From Desulfovibrio sp. MES5 (GTDB taxonomy: Bacteria > Desulfobacterota > Desulfovibrionia > Desulfovibrionales > Desulfovibrionaceae), in NCBI RefSeq assembly GCF_002237645.1, contig NZ_MJUZ01000018.1, positions 1-61,073 of the forward strand: a stretch of DNA of 61,073 nt, written 5' to 3'. The notes under the pieces are model-generated. The model had not been told where the DNA came from. It saw nothing but the letters and a program-made list of their open reading frames with translations, and ran no database searches. Position numbers and translations under genes: made by a program. This document shows positions 33,857 through 41,486 of the stretch, piece after piece. How positions within the stretch are numbered: position 1 is the stretch's first letter; every line of letters begins with the position of its first letter.

Positions 33857-36604
33857 ATGGCCCAGCTATCGCAGTTATTGTCCCGTCTTCCTGAGACCCA
33901 AGACATGAGCATGAGCACCATGGGCCATGTTCTGTGGGTCTGCTGGCATGGCAAACTGGCCCCTGCCGTCGGGCAGACGCTGCTCAACTATGGCGGCATG
34001 CTGGTGGGCGAGGAAGAAGAGCAGGCCCTGTGGTTCTTTTTTACCGATGATGTCTTTCTGGCATTGGCCCGGCTTATGGTCTGGGGCAATTTCAACGAAC
34101 TGCCGGTAAGCATAGAGCTTTTTCCCGGGCGCTTGCAGTTTGGCCGCAAGCGTGACGTGAGCCTGTTGCTGGACGGCGCCCTGCAGTCGCAGGAAATGCT
34201 TGTGCGCGACGGCCTTGAAGTATGGGTGCATCCCAAGAGTCGCGAAGGCAAAAAGAACCTTCCCGGTATTGATTTTGAGCGCAGTTCTGGCCGCCAGGGC
34301 ATGAGCCCGGTAGACTGGGCCACCATGCTGGTGGACGTGCGCATGCCCTATGCCTCCACCCAGGCATGGTTCGCCATCCTGCACCCCCTGGGCAGCCCTT
34401 TGGACAAAGCCTACCAGAGCGGCTGGAGCGCCATGTTCAAAAAGATCGAAGGGCTGTTGCAGCGGCTCAAGATAAAGTCCATCGTCAGCGGCTCCTTTGT
34501 GATGCTGGCCATGGACAATCTGCTCATGCTGCGCACCTTTCTGCGCGACTATCTGCACAGCTGCGATAAGGAAAACGGCGAAGGCGGGGCGTGCTGGCCC
34601 TGCGTCTGCGTGGTTGCCGACCGCAACAATCTCAATTTCAACAGCGACCTGCCCAAGAAGATCGGCCTGCAGTGGGACAACCTCATGCCGGACTTCCCCT
34701 ACCTGAGCTATCGCAACGCCTATCTGCTGGGCGAGGGCTTTACGGTTCGCGACCTGCGGTATACCGGCGAGCAGATGAGCATGGACAGCTGGTGCAACGT
34801 GCTGCTGGACGAAAACAGCCTCAGCGAGCGTTCCATCCCCCTGCTCATGCCCGCCCAGCTGACAGCGGGCGACGCGGCGGAAACCGGGTGTTTTTATTGC
34901 GGCATCCACAGCCACACGGCGGCCCAGTGCCCCACACGCCAGATCCCGCCCAGCGGGCAGGACTTGTGGGACAAGGTGGCGAATCTGGACCTGGACGCCA
35001 TCAATGAGGGCTTCCGCCGTATCGAACAGGTGCTTACCGAGCAGCATATGGCTGGCTATGACGTGGTGCTGGCGGAAGGCGGCGACGCGGCGCTTGTGCT
35101 GCAGGGCGTGCTGGACATCAACGGCATGTGCCAGTTGCGCAATGTGCCCCGGTACTGGCTGTACCGCATGCGCGACCCCGAACCGGGCGAGACGCCCCCC
35201 GCCCGTGACGACAGCCCCGCCTGGGACATGCTGAACAAGCTTGTGGCCGCCTCGCCCGAAGGGCTGGCGGACATTGACAAAAAGACAAGCCTGAGCATCG
35301 CGCGGCACCCGCGCGATTGGCGCTTGCGGATGGTTCTGGGCTTCTGCCATGTGCAGCGGCAGGATTTCCCCCGTGCCGCCGCAGCCTTTGGCGAAGCGGC
35401 CATGCTCGCCCCATCGCCCATGCTTCAGGCCTGGAACGAATTTTTACAGGCAAGGCTTGAGGAAGAGCAGGGGCATTATGGCGCGGCCATTGAGCAATAC
35501 GCCCAGGTATGGCGCGTCATGCCCCAGTGGCGCGAAGTCCGCTACCGTGAAATGGCCTGCAAGGTCAAAATGGGCTTTGCCGAAGCGGTGCAGGATATGC
35601 TGATAAAGCTTATCCGCGAAGACCCCACCTACTTCAACCGCGTGCTGGTGGACCCTGCCCTGGAGCGGGGGCGTCTGCTCATTCTTTCTTCCCTGTACGA
35701 TTTGTGGGCCGAGGCCAAGAAAAAGGCCGAGGCGGACGGCGGGGCCATCAATGCCCTGCATGCCCGGCTTGACGACTGGTTTCCGCCGGAGCATCTCGTG
35801 CAGCTGCAGCTTGGGGCAAAGGTGCGGCAACTGGAAAAACTCGGCAATACCACCAACTATATTGCCTATCTCAAGGTTGTGGAAGAACTGCCGGCTCTGG
35901 AAAAAGAGCTTGAGGCCTGCATCAGTCACGAAGTGGAAGATTTACGCAATAAGTATAAATATTATCTTGATATTATTCAAGAAATTCGTGACGAAGCTTC
36001 ATGGTTCCCCTTTCCCGCAGCCCTGCGTCAGTTCAGCCGCGACTTCAATGAAAGCGCGGGCATCATCAACCGCGCCTTTTCCTGCAACTTCAAGGAAGCG
36101 GAATCATTCAAGCGCACGCAGGGCGATACGCCGCGCCTGGCAGAGCTGCTGCGCAACCTGCGCAAGCGCCTGCAATTCTTGCGCATGGTGCGTGACGGTA
36201 CGCTTTTCGGCCTCACCATGGGCAAAACATTTTTGTGGCTGGAGCTCCTCGGGCTGCTGATCTGCTTTATTGGCGTGCCCGTTGTGGTCTTTTGGGGCGA
36301 CAGCCTGCGCCTGGGCTGGTTGCGTGAAATCCTTGGCGACGACCAGTGGTCCATACAAAAGGTGCTTATTCTCATCGTGTCCGTTGTGGCCCTTGGCATT
36401 GCGGCCCTGCGTTCCACCCTTGTTTTTGACAGCAAGCGCGAAAAGCTGTTGGAACAGGCACGACAGCAGCGCGAACAGGCACAGCAGGAGCGGCTCGAAC
36501 GTGTCCGCAAGCAGCGCCGCGCGGAAGAGGAAAAAGCCCGAAAGTCGCGTGAGGCCATGGCCGTCCGTGAGGCGCAACGCAAGTATAAGGAAAAGAGTGG
36601 GTAA
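33857..36604 (+). CDS. Large membrane protein with a CCHC zinc knuckle, unknown function
   Basis: A protein of 915 residues. A canonical zinc knuckle C345-X2-C348-X4-H353-X4-C358 (CFYCGIHSHTAAQC) sits in the middle. Residues about 480-640 are helical and TPR-like (DWRLRMVLGFCHVQRQDFPRAAAAFGEAA). Two membrane segments lie at about 791-813 and 836-856, followed by a highly charged coiled-coil tail rich in Arg, Glu and Gln to the end. There is no signal peptide, so the N-terminal 790 residues are probably cytoplasmic. AAAGGA lies nine bases before the ATG; a TTG two codons upstream is an alternative. I do not recognise the family. It stands alone, followed by a G-rich palindrome and a terminator. 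Confidence 0.82.
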   Translation: MAQLSQLLSRLPETQDMSMSTMGHVLWVCWHGKLAPAVGQTLLNYGGMLVGEEEEQALWFFFTDDVFLALARLMVWGNFNELPVSIELFPGRLQFGRKRDVSLLLDGALQSQEMLVRDGLEVWVHPKSREGKKNLPGIDFERSSGRQGMSPVDWATMLVDVRMPYASTQAWFAILHPLGSPLDKAYQSGWSAMFKKIEGLLQRLKIKSIVSGSFVMLAMDNLLMLRTFLRDYLHSCDKENGEGGACWPCVCVVADRNNLNFNSDLPKKIGLQWDNLMPDFPYLSYRNAYLLGEGFTVRDLRYTGEQMSMDSWCNVLLDENSLSERSIPLLMPAQLTAGDAAETGCFYCGIHSHTAAQCPTRQIPPSGQDLWDKVANLDLDAINEGFRRIEQVLTEQHMAGYDVVLAEGGDAALVLQGVLDINGMCQLRNVPRYWLYRMRDPEPGETPPARDDSPAWDMLNKLVAASPEGLADIDKKTSLSIARHPRDWRLRMVLGFCHVQRQDFPRAAAAFGEAAMLAPSPMLQAWNEFLQARLEEEQGHYGAAIEQYAQVWRVMPQWREVRYREMACKVKMGFAEAVQDMLIKLIREDPTYFNRVLVDPALERGRLLILSSLYDLWAEAKKKAEADGGAINALHARLDDWFPPEHLVQLQLGAKVRQLEKLGNTTNYIAYLKVVEELPALEKELEACISHEVEDLRNKYKYYLDIIQEIRDEASWFPFPAALRQFSRDFNESAGIINRAFSCNFKEAESFKRTQGDTPRLAELLRNLRKRLQFLRMVRDGTLFGLTMGKTFLWLELLGLLICFIGVPVVVFWGDSLRLGWLREILGDDQWSIQKVLILIVSVVALGIAALRSTLVFDSKREKLLEQARQQREQAQQERLERVRKQRRAEEEKARKSREAMAVREAQRKYKEKSG

Positions 36605-36628
36605 TGCTTTGTGAGGGCGAGAATGCTT

Positions 36629-36695
36629 TGTGGGGGAGGGACCCTTTTGCAAAAGGGTTATACTGCCCCCCACGCCCCACCCCCTAAAACTCTTG
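36629..36695 (-). repeat. G-rich palindrome family, copy 4
   Basis: The left half GTGGGGGAGGGACCCTTTTG is intact, but the right palindrome arm is interrupted after AAAAGGGT by TATACTG. A C-rich stretch and CCCCCTAAAACTCTT follow, the reverse of the AAGAGTTTTAGGGGG lead at 41403. It lies 25 bases after the stop of the zinc-knuckle gene. Confidence 0.75.
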
Positions 36696-36821
36696 GTGTG
36701 ATGTACTGTCGCTCAGCGAGTTTTTGATCTGCAGGGCTGAGGCAGCCCTTTCAGGCAGCATACCATTTCAAAACGCGCCTGCTCCAGTGACAGAAACCGG
36801 ATCGGATGCAAAAGTTCAAAC

Positions 36822-36862
36822 GCCCGCCAACTGCAATGAAATGCAGAGATTGGCGGGCTTTT
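36822..36862. terminator. Rho-independent terminator
   Basis: GCCCGCCAA, an inner CTGCA/TGCAG stem, then TTGGCGGGC and TTTT. It is oriented for the plus strand but usable from both, and lies between the zinc-knuckle gene and the convergent AEC transporter gene. Confidence 0.75.
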
Positions 36863-37006
36863 GCGTGCAGAATGCCTGTACGCAGTCCAAGGTGCTGCCG
36901 CAAACGGCGCTTGCGCCTTCACCATGAGCGGCTGTTCACGCGGTTATCGAGCAACTCCAGCGTAAAAAATGCGTTGAAAACCAGCGCGCCCCGGCGTCAA
37001 ACGGCG

Positions 37007-37951
37007 TTACGTCAGCCAGATAAAGCCGCCCATGGTGAGCACGGACAGTATGGTGCTCCAGAACAGGGTTGAAGCCATTTCCTGTTGCCCGGTTCCATAT
37101 TCCACAGCAAAGATGACGGCGATGGAGGCCGTGGGGATGGCCAGCGTTACGGCAACCAGCCCGCGTTCTGCACCCGGAACCGCCAGCCAGATCATGGCCA
37201 GAAGTATCATGCCCGGCAGCACGATGTTTTTGGCAATGACGTTGACAACCACGGGCAATGACACGCTCACCCTTTGCGCATAAAGCACCGCTCCCACCGC
37301 AAACAGGGCCACGCCGCCGGTTGCCTGCCCCAGCAGCAGAAAGGAGCCCTTGAGAACCCTGGGCATGTCCAGCCCCAGCAGCAACAGCACGAAAGCAAGC
37401 ACCGGCGCCCATACGACAGGTTGCCGCACCGCACTGACGATGCTTGCAGCCACAATGCGCACGACGCTCTTTTTCTGCCCGCCTCTGGCGCTCTGCGCTG
37501 CACCCACAAGAAAGACAAGGGCCAGGGGAACCAGAACAAGGTTCAGAAGAATACTGCCTGCGGCTATGGAAAGATCGGCCTCCACCGGAAACAGCAGGCC
37601 CAGTACCGGGGTGCCCACAAAGGGCACGGCGGGCCCGGCAATGGCCAGGCCGCGCAGAGCCGCCAGCCTGACGTCCGACCCGCATACAAAACGGGAAATC
37701 AGGAATGCCAGTATAAAGCCGCCAGCCATTCCTACAGCCAGCCACAAAAAGACCTGGACGTTTTTCAGCACTTCAGCGAGGGGCGTGCCCAGTATGCCCG
37801 CGAAAAGAAGCATGGGCAAAGCATAGCCCATAACCATGCGGTTGAGCACAGAAGCCTGATCCTGGGTGAAGTCATGCCGCCACCCGGCCAAAAGGCCCAG
37901 CAGCAGGGTGACCACAATGGGGAGCAGAGCCGTGATGATTGTTTCAAGCAT
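37007..37951 (-). CDS. AEC-family transporter (auxin efflux carrier/malonate permease type)
   Basis: An inner-membrane transporter of 314 residues with about ten membrane segments, of the AEC family. Bacterial members often move malonate or other organic acids. Features include NRMVMGYALPMLLFAGIL near the N-terminus and a C-terminal half that repeats the fold (NVIAKNIVLPGMILLAMIWL, AVTLAIPTASIAVIFAVEYG). AAGGA precedes the ATG. It lies 228 bases downstream of the benzoylformate-decarboxylase-like gene on the same strand, separated by a hairpin, so a shared role in a 2-oxo- or dicarboxylic-acid pathway is possible but only suggested by position. Confidence 0.88.
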   Translation of the reverse strand: MLETIITALLPIVVTLLLGLLAGWRHDFTQDQASVLNRMVMGYALPMLLFAGILGTPLAEVLKNVQVFLWLAVGMAGGFILAFLISRFVCGSDVRLAALRGLAIAGPAVPFVGTPVLGLLFPVEADLSIAAGSILLNLVLVPLALVFLVGAAQSARGGQKKSVVRIVAASIVSAVRQPVVWAPVLAFVLLLLGLDMPRVLKGSFLLLGQATGGVALFAVGAVLYAQRVSVSLPVVVNVIAKNIVLPGMILLAMIWLAVPGAERGLVAVTLAIPTASIAVIFAVEYGTGQQEMASTLFWSTILSVLTMGGFIWLT

Positions 37952-38134
37952 AGAGGATTCCTTTATTGCCGTGTGGTCTGTCGCTCACGATGCGGGCGCG
38001 TCTGACGGGAATGGCATGGCCGCTCACATGCGCCACGGATGTCAGCCGCTTTTGTTGACAGAAAAACCCGAACGCCACGGGCGCGGTACCGCACTGTTAC
38101 GGATCGTGCGCAGGCTTGCGGCTGCTGGCGGATG

Positions 38135-38178
38135 AACAAACGCTGCCCGGTCTTTTATGGGGCCGGGCAGCGTTTGTT
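38135..38178 (-). terminator. Hairpin at the end of the decarboxylase-like gene
   Basis: AACAAACGCTGCCCGG and its exact complement flank a 12-base loop. The 16-bp stem begins two bases after the stop codon on the minus strand. It lacks a T-run but is strong and well placed. Confidence 0.7.
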
Positions 38179-38179
38179 G

Positions 38180-39802
38180 CTAAAGCAAGGAAGGAATGGC
38201 GGGAATGATGGGCACTTCAAGCAGGGTCGGGCCAGAACGTTTGAAAGCCTGAGCGCAGGCCTTGCGCACGCCTTCTGCGGTTTCGACGCGCAGGGCTTCG
38301 CAGCCGTAGCCCCTGGCAAGGGAGACGATGTCAAGGCCGGGCAGGTCAAGACCGGGGACGCCAGCGGTTTCTTCAAGGGCGGCAAAGGATTTCAGGATGG
38401 CGTATGCGCCGTTCTTGGGTATGACAAAGAGAATGGGCAGTTCCTGCTGTGCCGCCGTCCAGAGCCCCTGAACAGAATATTGCATGGAGCCGTCGCCGAT
38501 AATGGACAGAACCGGGCGGTTTCGACCACTGTCGCGCTCAGCCAGGGCAAAGCCCACGCTGGCGGGCAGGGTCCAGCCAAGACTGCCGCTGGCAAAGGTA
38601 TAGAAGGTGTCGGGCAGCTTCACAGGCCAGGCCGCGTGCAGTTCGCCGAGGTTGGAGGGCGATTCTTCCACCAGAACAGTCTCGGCAGGGGTGGCTTCAC
38701 GTAGAGTTTTAAAAAGTTCAAGCGCTGTCAGCATGTTGCATTGGCAAGGTTCGGGCGCGGCTGGGTGCGGGGCCATGCGTTGGGCCTGCTTTTTGACCTT
38801 GGGAACAGTGGAGCGCGCTTTGACGCGGGCTTCCAATGCTTCCAGCGCCAGCACGGCGTCGCAGAGCATGCTGTCGCCCACCGGGGCGCGTCCGGTTTCT
38901 TCCGGGTCGTCAGAAATGTGCAGCAGTTGCAGTTTTTCAGGAATATAGGGGCCTGCCACATAGGGATAGTAGCGAAAAACCGGCGCGCCGATGACAATGG
39001 CCACATCATGCCCTTCAAGTTTTTTGGCCAGCGGGCCTATGGCAAAGGGCAGGCCTCCGGCATAAAGGGGGTGGTCTTCGGGGAAGGGGGGTCGCTCCGA
39101 GGCGGGAGCCGCCCAAACGGGGGCGTTGAGCTTTTCGGCAAGGGCAATGGCCTGCTTCCAGCCATTGCCCCTGGCAATGGCAGCGCCATAAATAAGCGCG
39201 GGGTTTTTAGCTTTTGAGAGCAGGTCGGCAAATCTGGCTATGCGTTCGGGATCAGGTCCGATGCGGGTCGCCACGCACCGCGCCACAGGCTCGCCGATGG
39301 CGGGTTTGTCCCAGTCGTCAAGCGGGATGGACAGAAAAACAGGCCCGGCCGGGGGCTGCAATGCCATGGCATACGCCCGCATGATCGCTGCTGGCACATC
39401 TTCCGCACGCACCGGTTCGTAACTCCACTTGACCCAGGGTTTGGGCAGTTCCGCTGGCTGCACATTGGTCAGCCACGGTTCCAGAAGGAGCATCTCGCGG
39501 GTCTGGTTGCCTGCCGTGATGATCAGAGGCGTCTGGTTCATCCTGGCTGAAAGAATGTTGCTCATGGCATTGCACAGCCCGGCCGAGGTGTGCACATTCA
39601 CCAGCGCCGGTCTGCGGGTGGCCTGGGCGTAGCCGTCGGCGGCCCCAACGGCAGAAGACTCGTGAAGTGCATGTATGTAGCGAAAGTCTTTGGGAAAATC
39701 CTTAAGAAAGGTTTCTTCGGTGGAACCGGGATTGCCAAAAATGGTGGTAAGGCCCAGTTGGCGTAAAAGCTTGAAGGTTGCCTCTCGGATGGTCATAGCC
39801 AT
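38180..39802 (-). CDS. Thiamine-diphosphate enzyme, benzoylformate decarboxylase-like
   Basis: A ThDP enzyme of 540 residues, close in sequence pattern to benzoylformate decarboxylase (MdlC). The activating Glu is in ALHESSAVGAADGYAQ. GNPGSTEE carries the active-site Ser, and HTSAGLCNAMSN the first active-site His. PFPEDHPLYAG carries the His equivalent to H281 of the Pseudomonas enzyme. The ThDP-Mg motif is GDGSMQYSVQGLWTAAQQELP. Likely activity is non-oxidative decarboxylation of an aromatic or branched 2-oxo acid; the substrate cannot be read from sequence. GGAG lies six bases before the ATG. Confidence 0.85.
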   Translation of the reverse strand: MAMTIREATFKLLRQLGLTTIFGNPGSTEETFLKDFPKDFRYIHALHESSAVGAADGYAQATRRPALVNVHTSAGLCNAMSNILSARMNQTPLIITAGNQTREMLLLEPWLTNVQPAELPKPWVKWSYEPVRAEDVPAAIMRAYAMALQPPAGPVFLSIPLDDWDKPAIGEPVARCVATRIGPDPERIARFADLLSKAKNPALIYGAAIARGNGWKQAIALAEKLNAPVWAAPASERPPFPEDHPLYAGGLPFAIGPLAKKLEGHDVAIVIGAPVFRYYPYVAGPYIPEKLQLLHISDDPEETGRAPVGDSMLCDAVLALEALEARVKARSTVPKVKKQAQRMAPHPAAPEPCQCNMLTALELFKTLREATPAETVLVEESPSNLGELHAAWPVKLPDTFYTFASGSLGWTLPASVGFALAERDSGRNRPVLSIIGDGSMQYSVQGLWTAAQQELPILFVIPKNGAYAILKSFAALEETAGVPGLDLPGLDIVSLARGYGCEALRVETAEGVRKACAQAFKRSGPTLLEVPIIPAIPSLL

Positions 39803-40745
39803 AAGTATCTCCGCAATTGACGGTTAACGTTACTATTACTCTTAATTGGGTAGCATAGCCGGAGTCGCCGAGCAACAGAGCCTGTGCCCTGCTGGTATGC
39901 GTTACACAAAGAGGCGGGCTTGGCCGAATGCTGGGGCCGCTGGGAAAGCGAATTTTGTGGATATGTGCTTTCAATAATTGAAATTTATTGAGCATTTGGC
40001 ATAGCGAAAAGGCTGCGCGTGCGCTGCCAGCCGCTCTTGCGTTCACCGCCAGCCGCGTGACGTGTAGGGGAGCGGCCCGAGATGTTTTTGCCATGTGGGC
40101 GTTGCCGTAATGCGCCCTTTGGTTACGCGCAGAAGCGGAATGCGTTGCCATGATGGCGCGAGGCCTCCGGGAAAGCGGCTGCGGATTCATCCACGGCCGT
40201 GCCCATGCAGCGTGTTTGCGGTCTGCGCGTGGCGGCATAGAAGTTTCACCCGTGCGCGGGGCTTGGCAAAGCATCAGGCTTTGTGAGCAGTGAGACAGCG
40301 TAAAAAGACAGCACGCGTTACAGTTCAGTCCGTTCCCAGCAGGTCCTGTGGCGTGGCAAGGTTTGTGAGCGTGCCGACAGCTGCCGCCAAGACGCGCTGC
40401 CTGTTTCGGAAAAAGCGGGTGCAGGCGTGATTGGGGCTTGAAAATAGAAGGACGCTGTGAGCAGGCTTCATCTGATCATCCGCGAGAAACCTTTAACGCC
40501 TGAAATGCTCGCTTACGGCAGGCAAAGCCCGCCTACTCGTATTTTGAGGCAAGGGTTTTGCTAAAATCCTTGCAGAGCAGCCAGCTCGTTTTATCCGTAA
40601 GCTGCTCTAACGTACTCTTTTAATAGTAAATATTCATTTGAATTTATTAACGTTTTCAGCAGGTTGAGGCTTTTTTGAGTCCACACGTCTTGCCAATATT
40701 TTCAAGAATGATTATTATTAAAACAAGACCAATGAGGAGGACGCC
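39803..40745. other. 943-bp intergenic region
   Basis: No gene is supported on either strand. TTTCAA-TAA-TTGAAA is a small palindrome at 39969-39983. The last 100 bases before 40746 are AT-rich and should contain the promoter of that gene. Some GC-rich stretches have open frames but no plausible start or family match. Confidence 0.45.
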
Positions 40746-41093
40746 ATGTCGCAACTTAAGGACTTTGCACTTTACGATATAGACTGGAATCTGACCCCGG
40801 AGCATGCGGTAACCATGTATCTTGAATGGGGCAATAACGACTGGCATTCGGAGTATCCTCCGGTTCGCTCCAAGGACGATGTGGCCCACTATTTTGTTGT
40901 GGACAGCTGGCAGAGTCCCCCGATGGTGCGGCTGGTTCGGCGCAACTCCGAAAGGGCAGACGATCTTATCAGCCTGCCCCTGCCCAAGAATCTTATGGAT
41001 GATTTTCGCAAGGAGCATGGCGACTGGCGAGGCATCAGCGCGCCGACCCCTGAAGTGAAGTCCTGGCTCAAGCATGAGCTTGAGCAGGATTAG
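40746..41093 (+). CDS. Small conserved-looking soluble protein, unknown function
   Basis: A protein of 115 residues with no signal peptide or membrane segment, starting MSQLKDFALYDIDWNLTPEH. It is rich in Trp and acidic residues (YLEWGNNDWHSEYPPV, DWRGISAPTPEVKSWLKHEL). The ATG has a very good AGGAGGACGCC site, and a strong terminator follows, so it is a real monocistronic gene. It resembles a short family I associate with Desulfovibrio (annotated there as DVU0772-type), but I am not certain of that link and no function is known. Confidence 0.82.
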   Translation: MSQLKDFALYDIDWNLTPEHAVTMYLEWGNNDWHSEYPPVRSKDDVAHYFVVDSWQSPPMVRLVRRNSERADDLISLPLPKNLMDDFRKEHGDWRGISAPTPEVKSWLKHELEQD

Positions 41094-41200
41094 TCCCTCC
41101 GGGCGCAGCAATCTTGCGCTCTCGCAGCATATCTGGCCGCAACAGCCCATAGAGGCTGCGCGGCTTGGGCAAACGTACATGTACTGAAGTGAAACGCGTG

Positions 41201-41225
41201 AGGGGCCGCATTGCGGCCCCTTTTC
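41201..41225 (+). terminator. Rho-independent terminator
   Basis: AGGGGCCGC, ATT, GCGGCCCCT, then TTTTC: a nine-bp GC-rich stem with a T-run, 107 bases after the stop of the gene at 40746. Confidence 0.85.
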
Positions 41226-41402
41226 AGTTTTGGCCCGGTAATTCCATTGAGAAATTGCCGGGCTTTTTGATTGATGCGCGTAGCGGGCGTTTGCTGCGGG
41301 GGCTGCAGATCTACGTTACGATGGCGTAACACCTGAAAGACGCTGCCTCTCAAGCCCCGCTTCAGAGCAGAAAGCGCCTTGTAACATTATAACTTCAATA
41401 AG

Positions 41403-41470
41403 AGTTTTAGGGGGAGGGGGCATGGGGGAGGAGACCCTTTTGCAAAAGGGTCCCTCCCCCACAAAGCGTT
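41403..41470 (+). repeat. G-rich palindrome family, copy 5
   Basis: The lead AGAGTTTTAGGGGGAGGGGG is followed by GGGGGAGGAGACCCTTTT, GC and the complementary arm, then CACAAAG. It lies 17 bases beyond the stop of the Mg ATPase gene on the minus strand. Confidence 0.8.
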
Positions 41471-41486
41471 TCAAAATAACAGTAGC

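Larger units (their letters stand above)
36605..37006. other. Intergenic region between convergent genes
   Basis: It contains G-rich palindrome copy 4 (36629-36695) and a bidirectional terminator (36822-36862). No gene was found. Confidence 0.6.
41094..41486. other. Intergenic region between convergent genes
   Basis: It holds the terminator at 41201-41225 and G-rich palindrome copy 5 (41403-41470). No gene was found. Confidence 0.6.

Noticed and set aside
33875..35350. 491-codon minus-strand frame opposite the zinc-knuckle gene
   Set aside because: It has no start signal. The plus-strand protein has coherent domains, membrane helices and a ribosome site, so the minus frame is a shadow.
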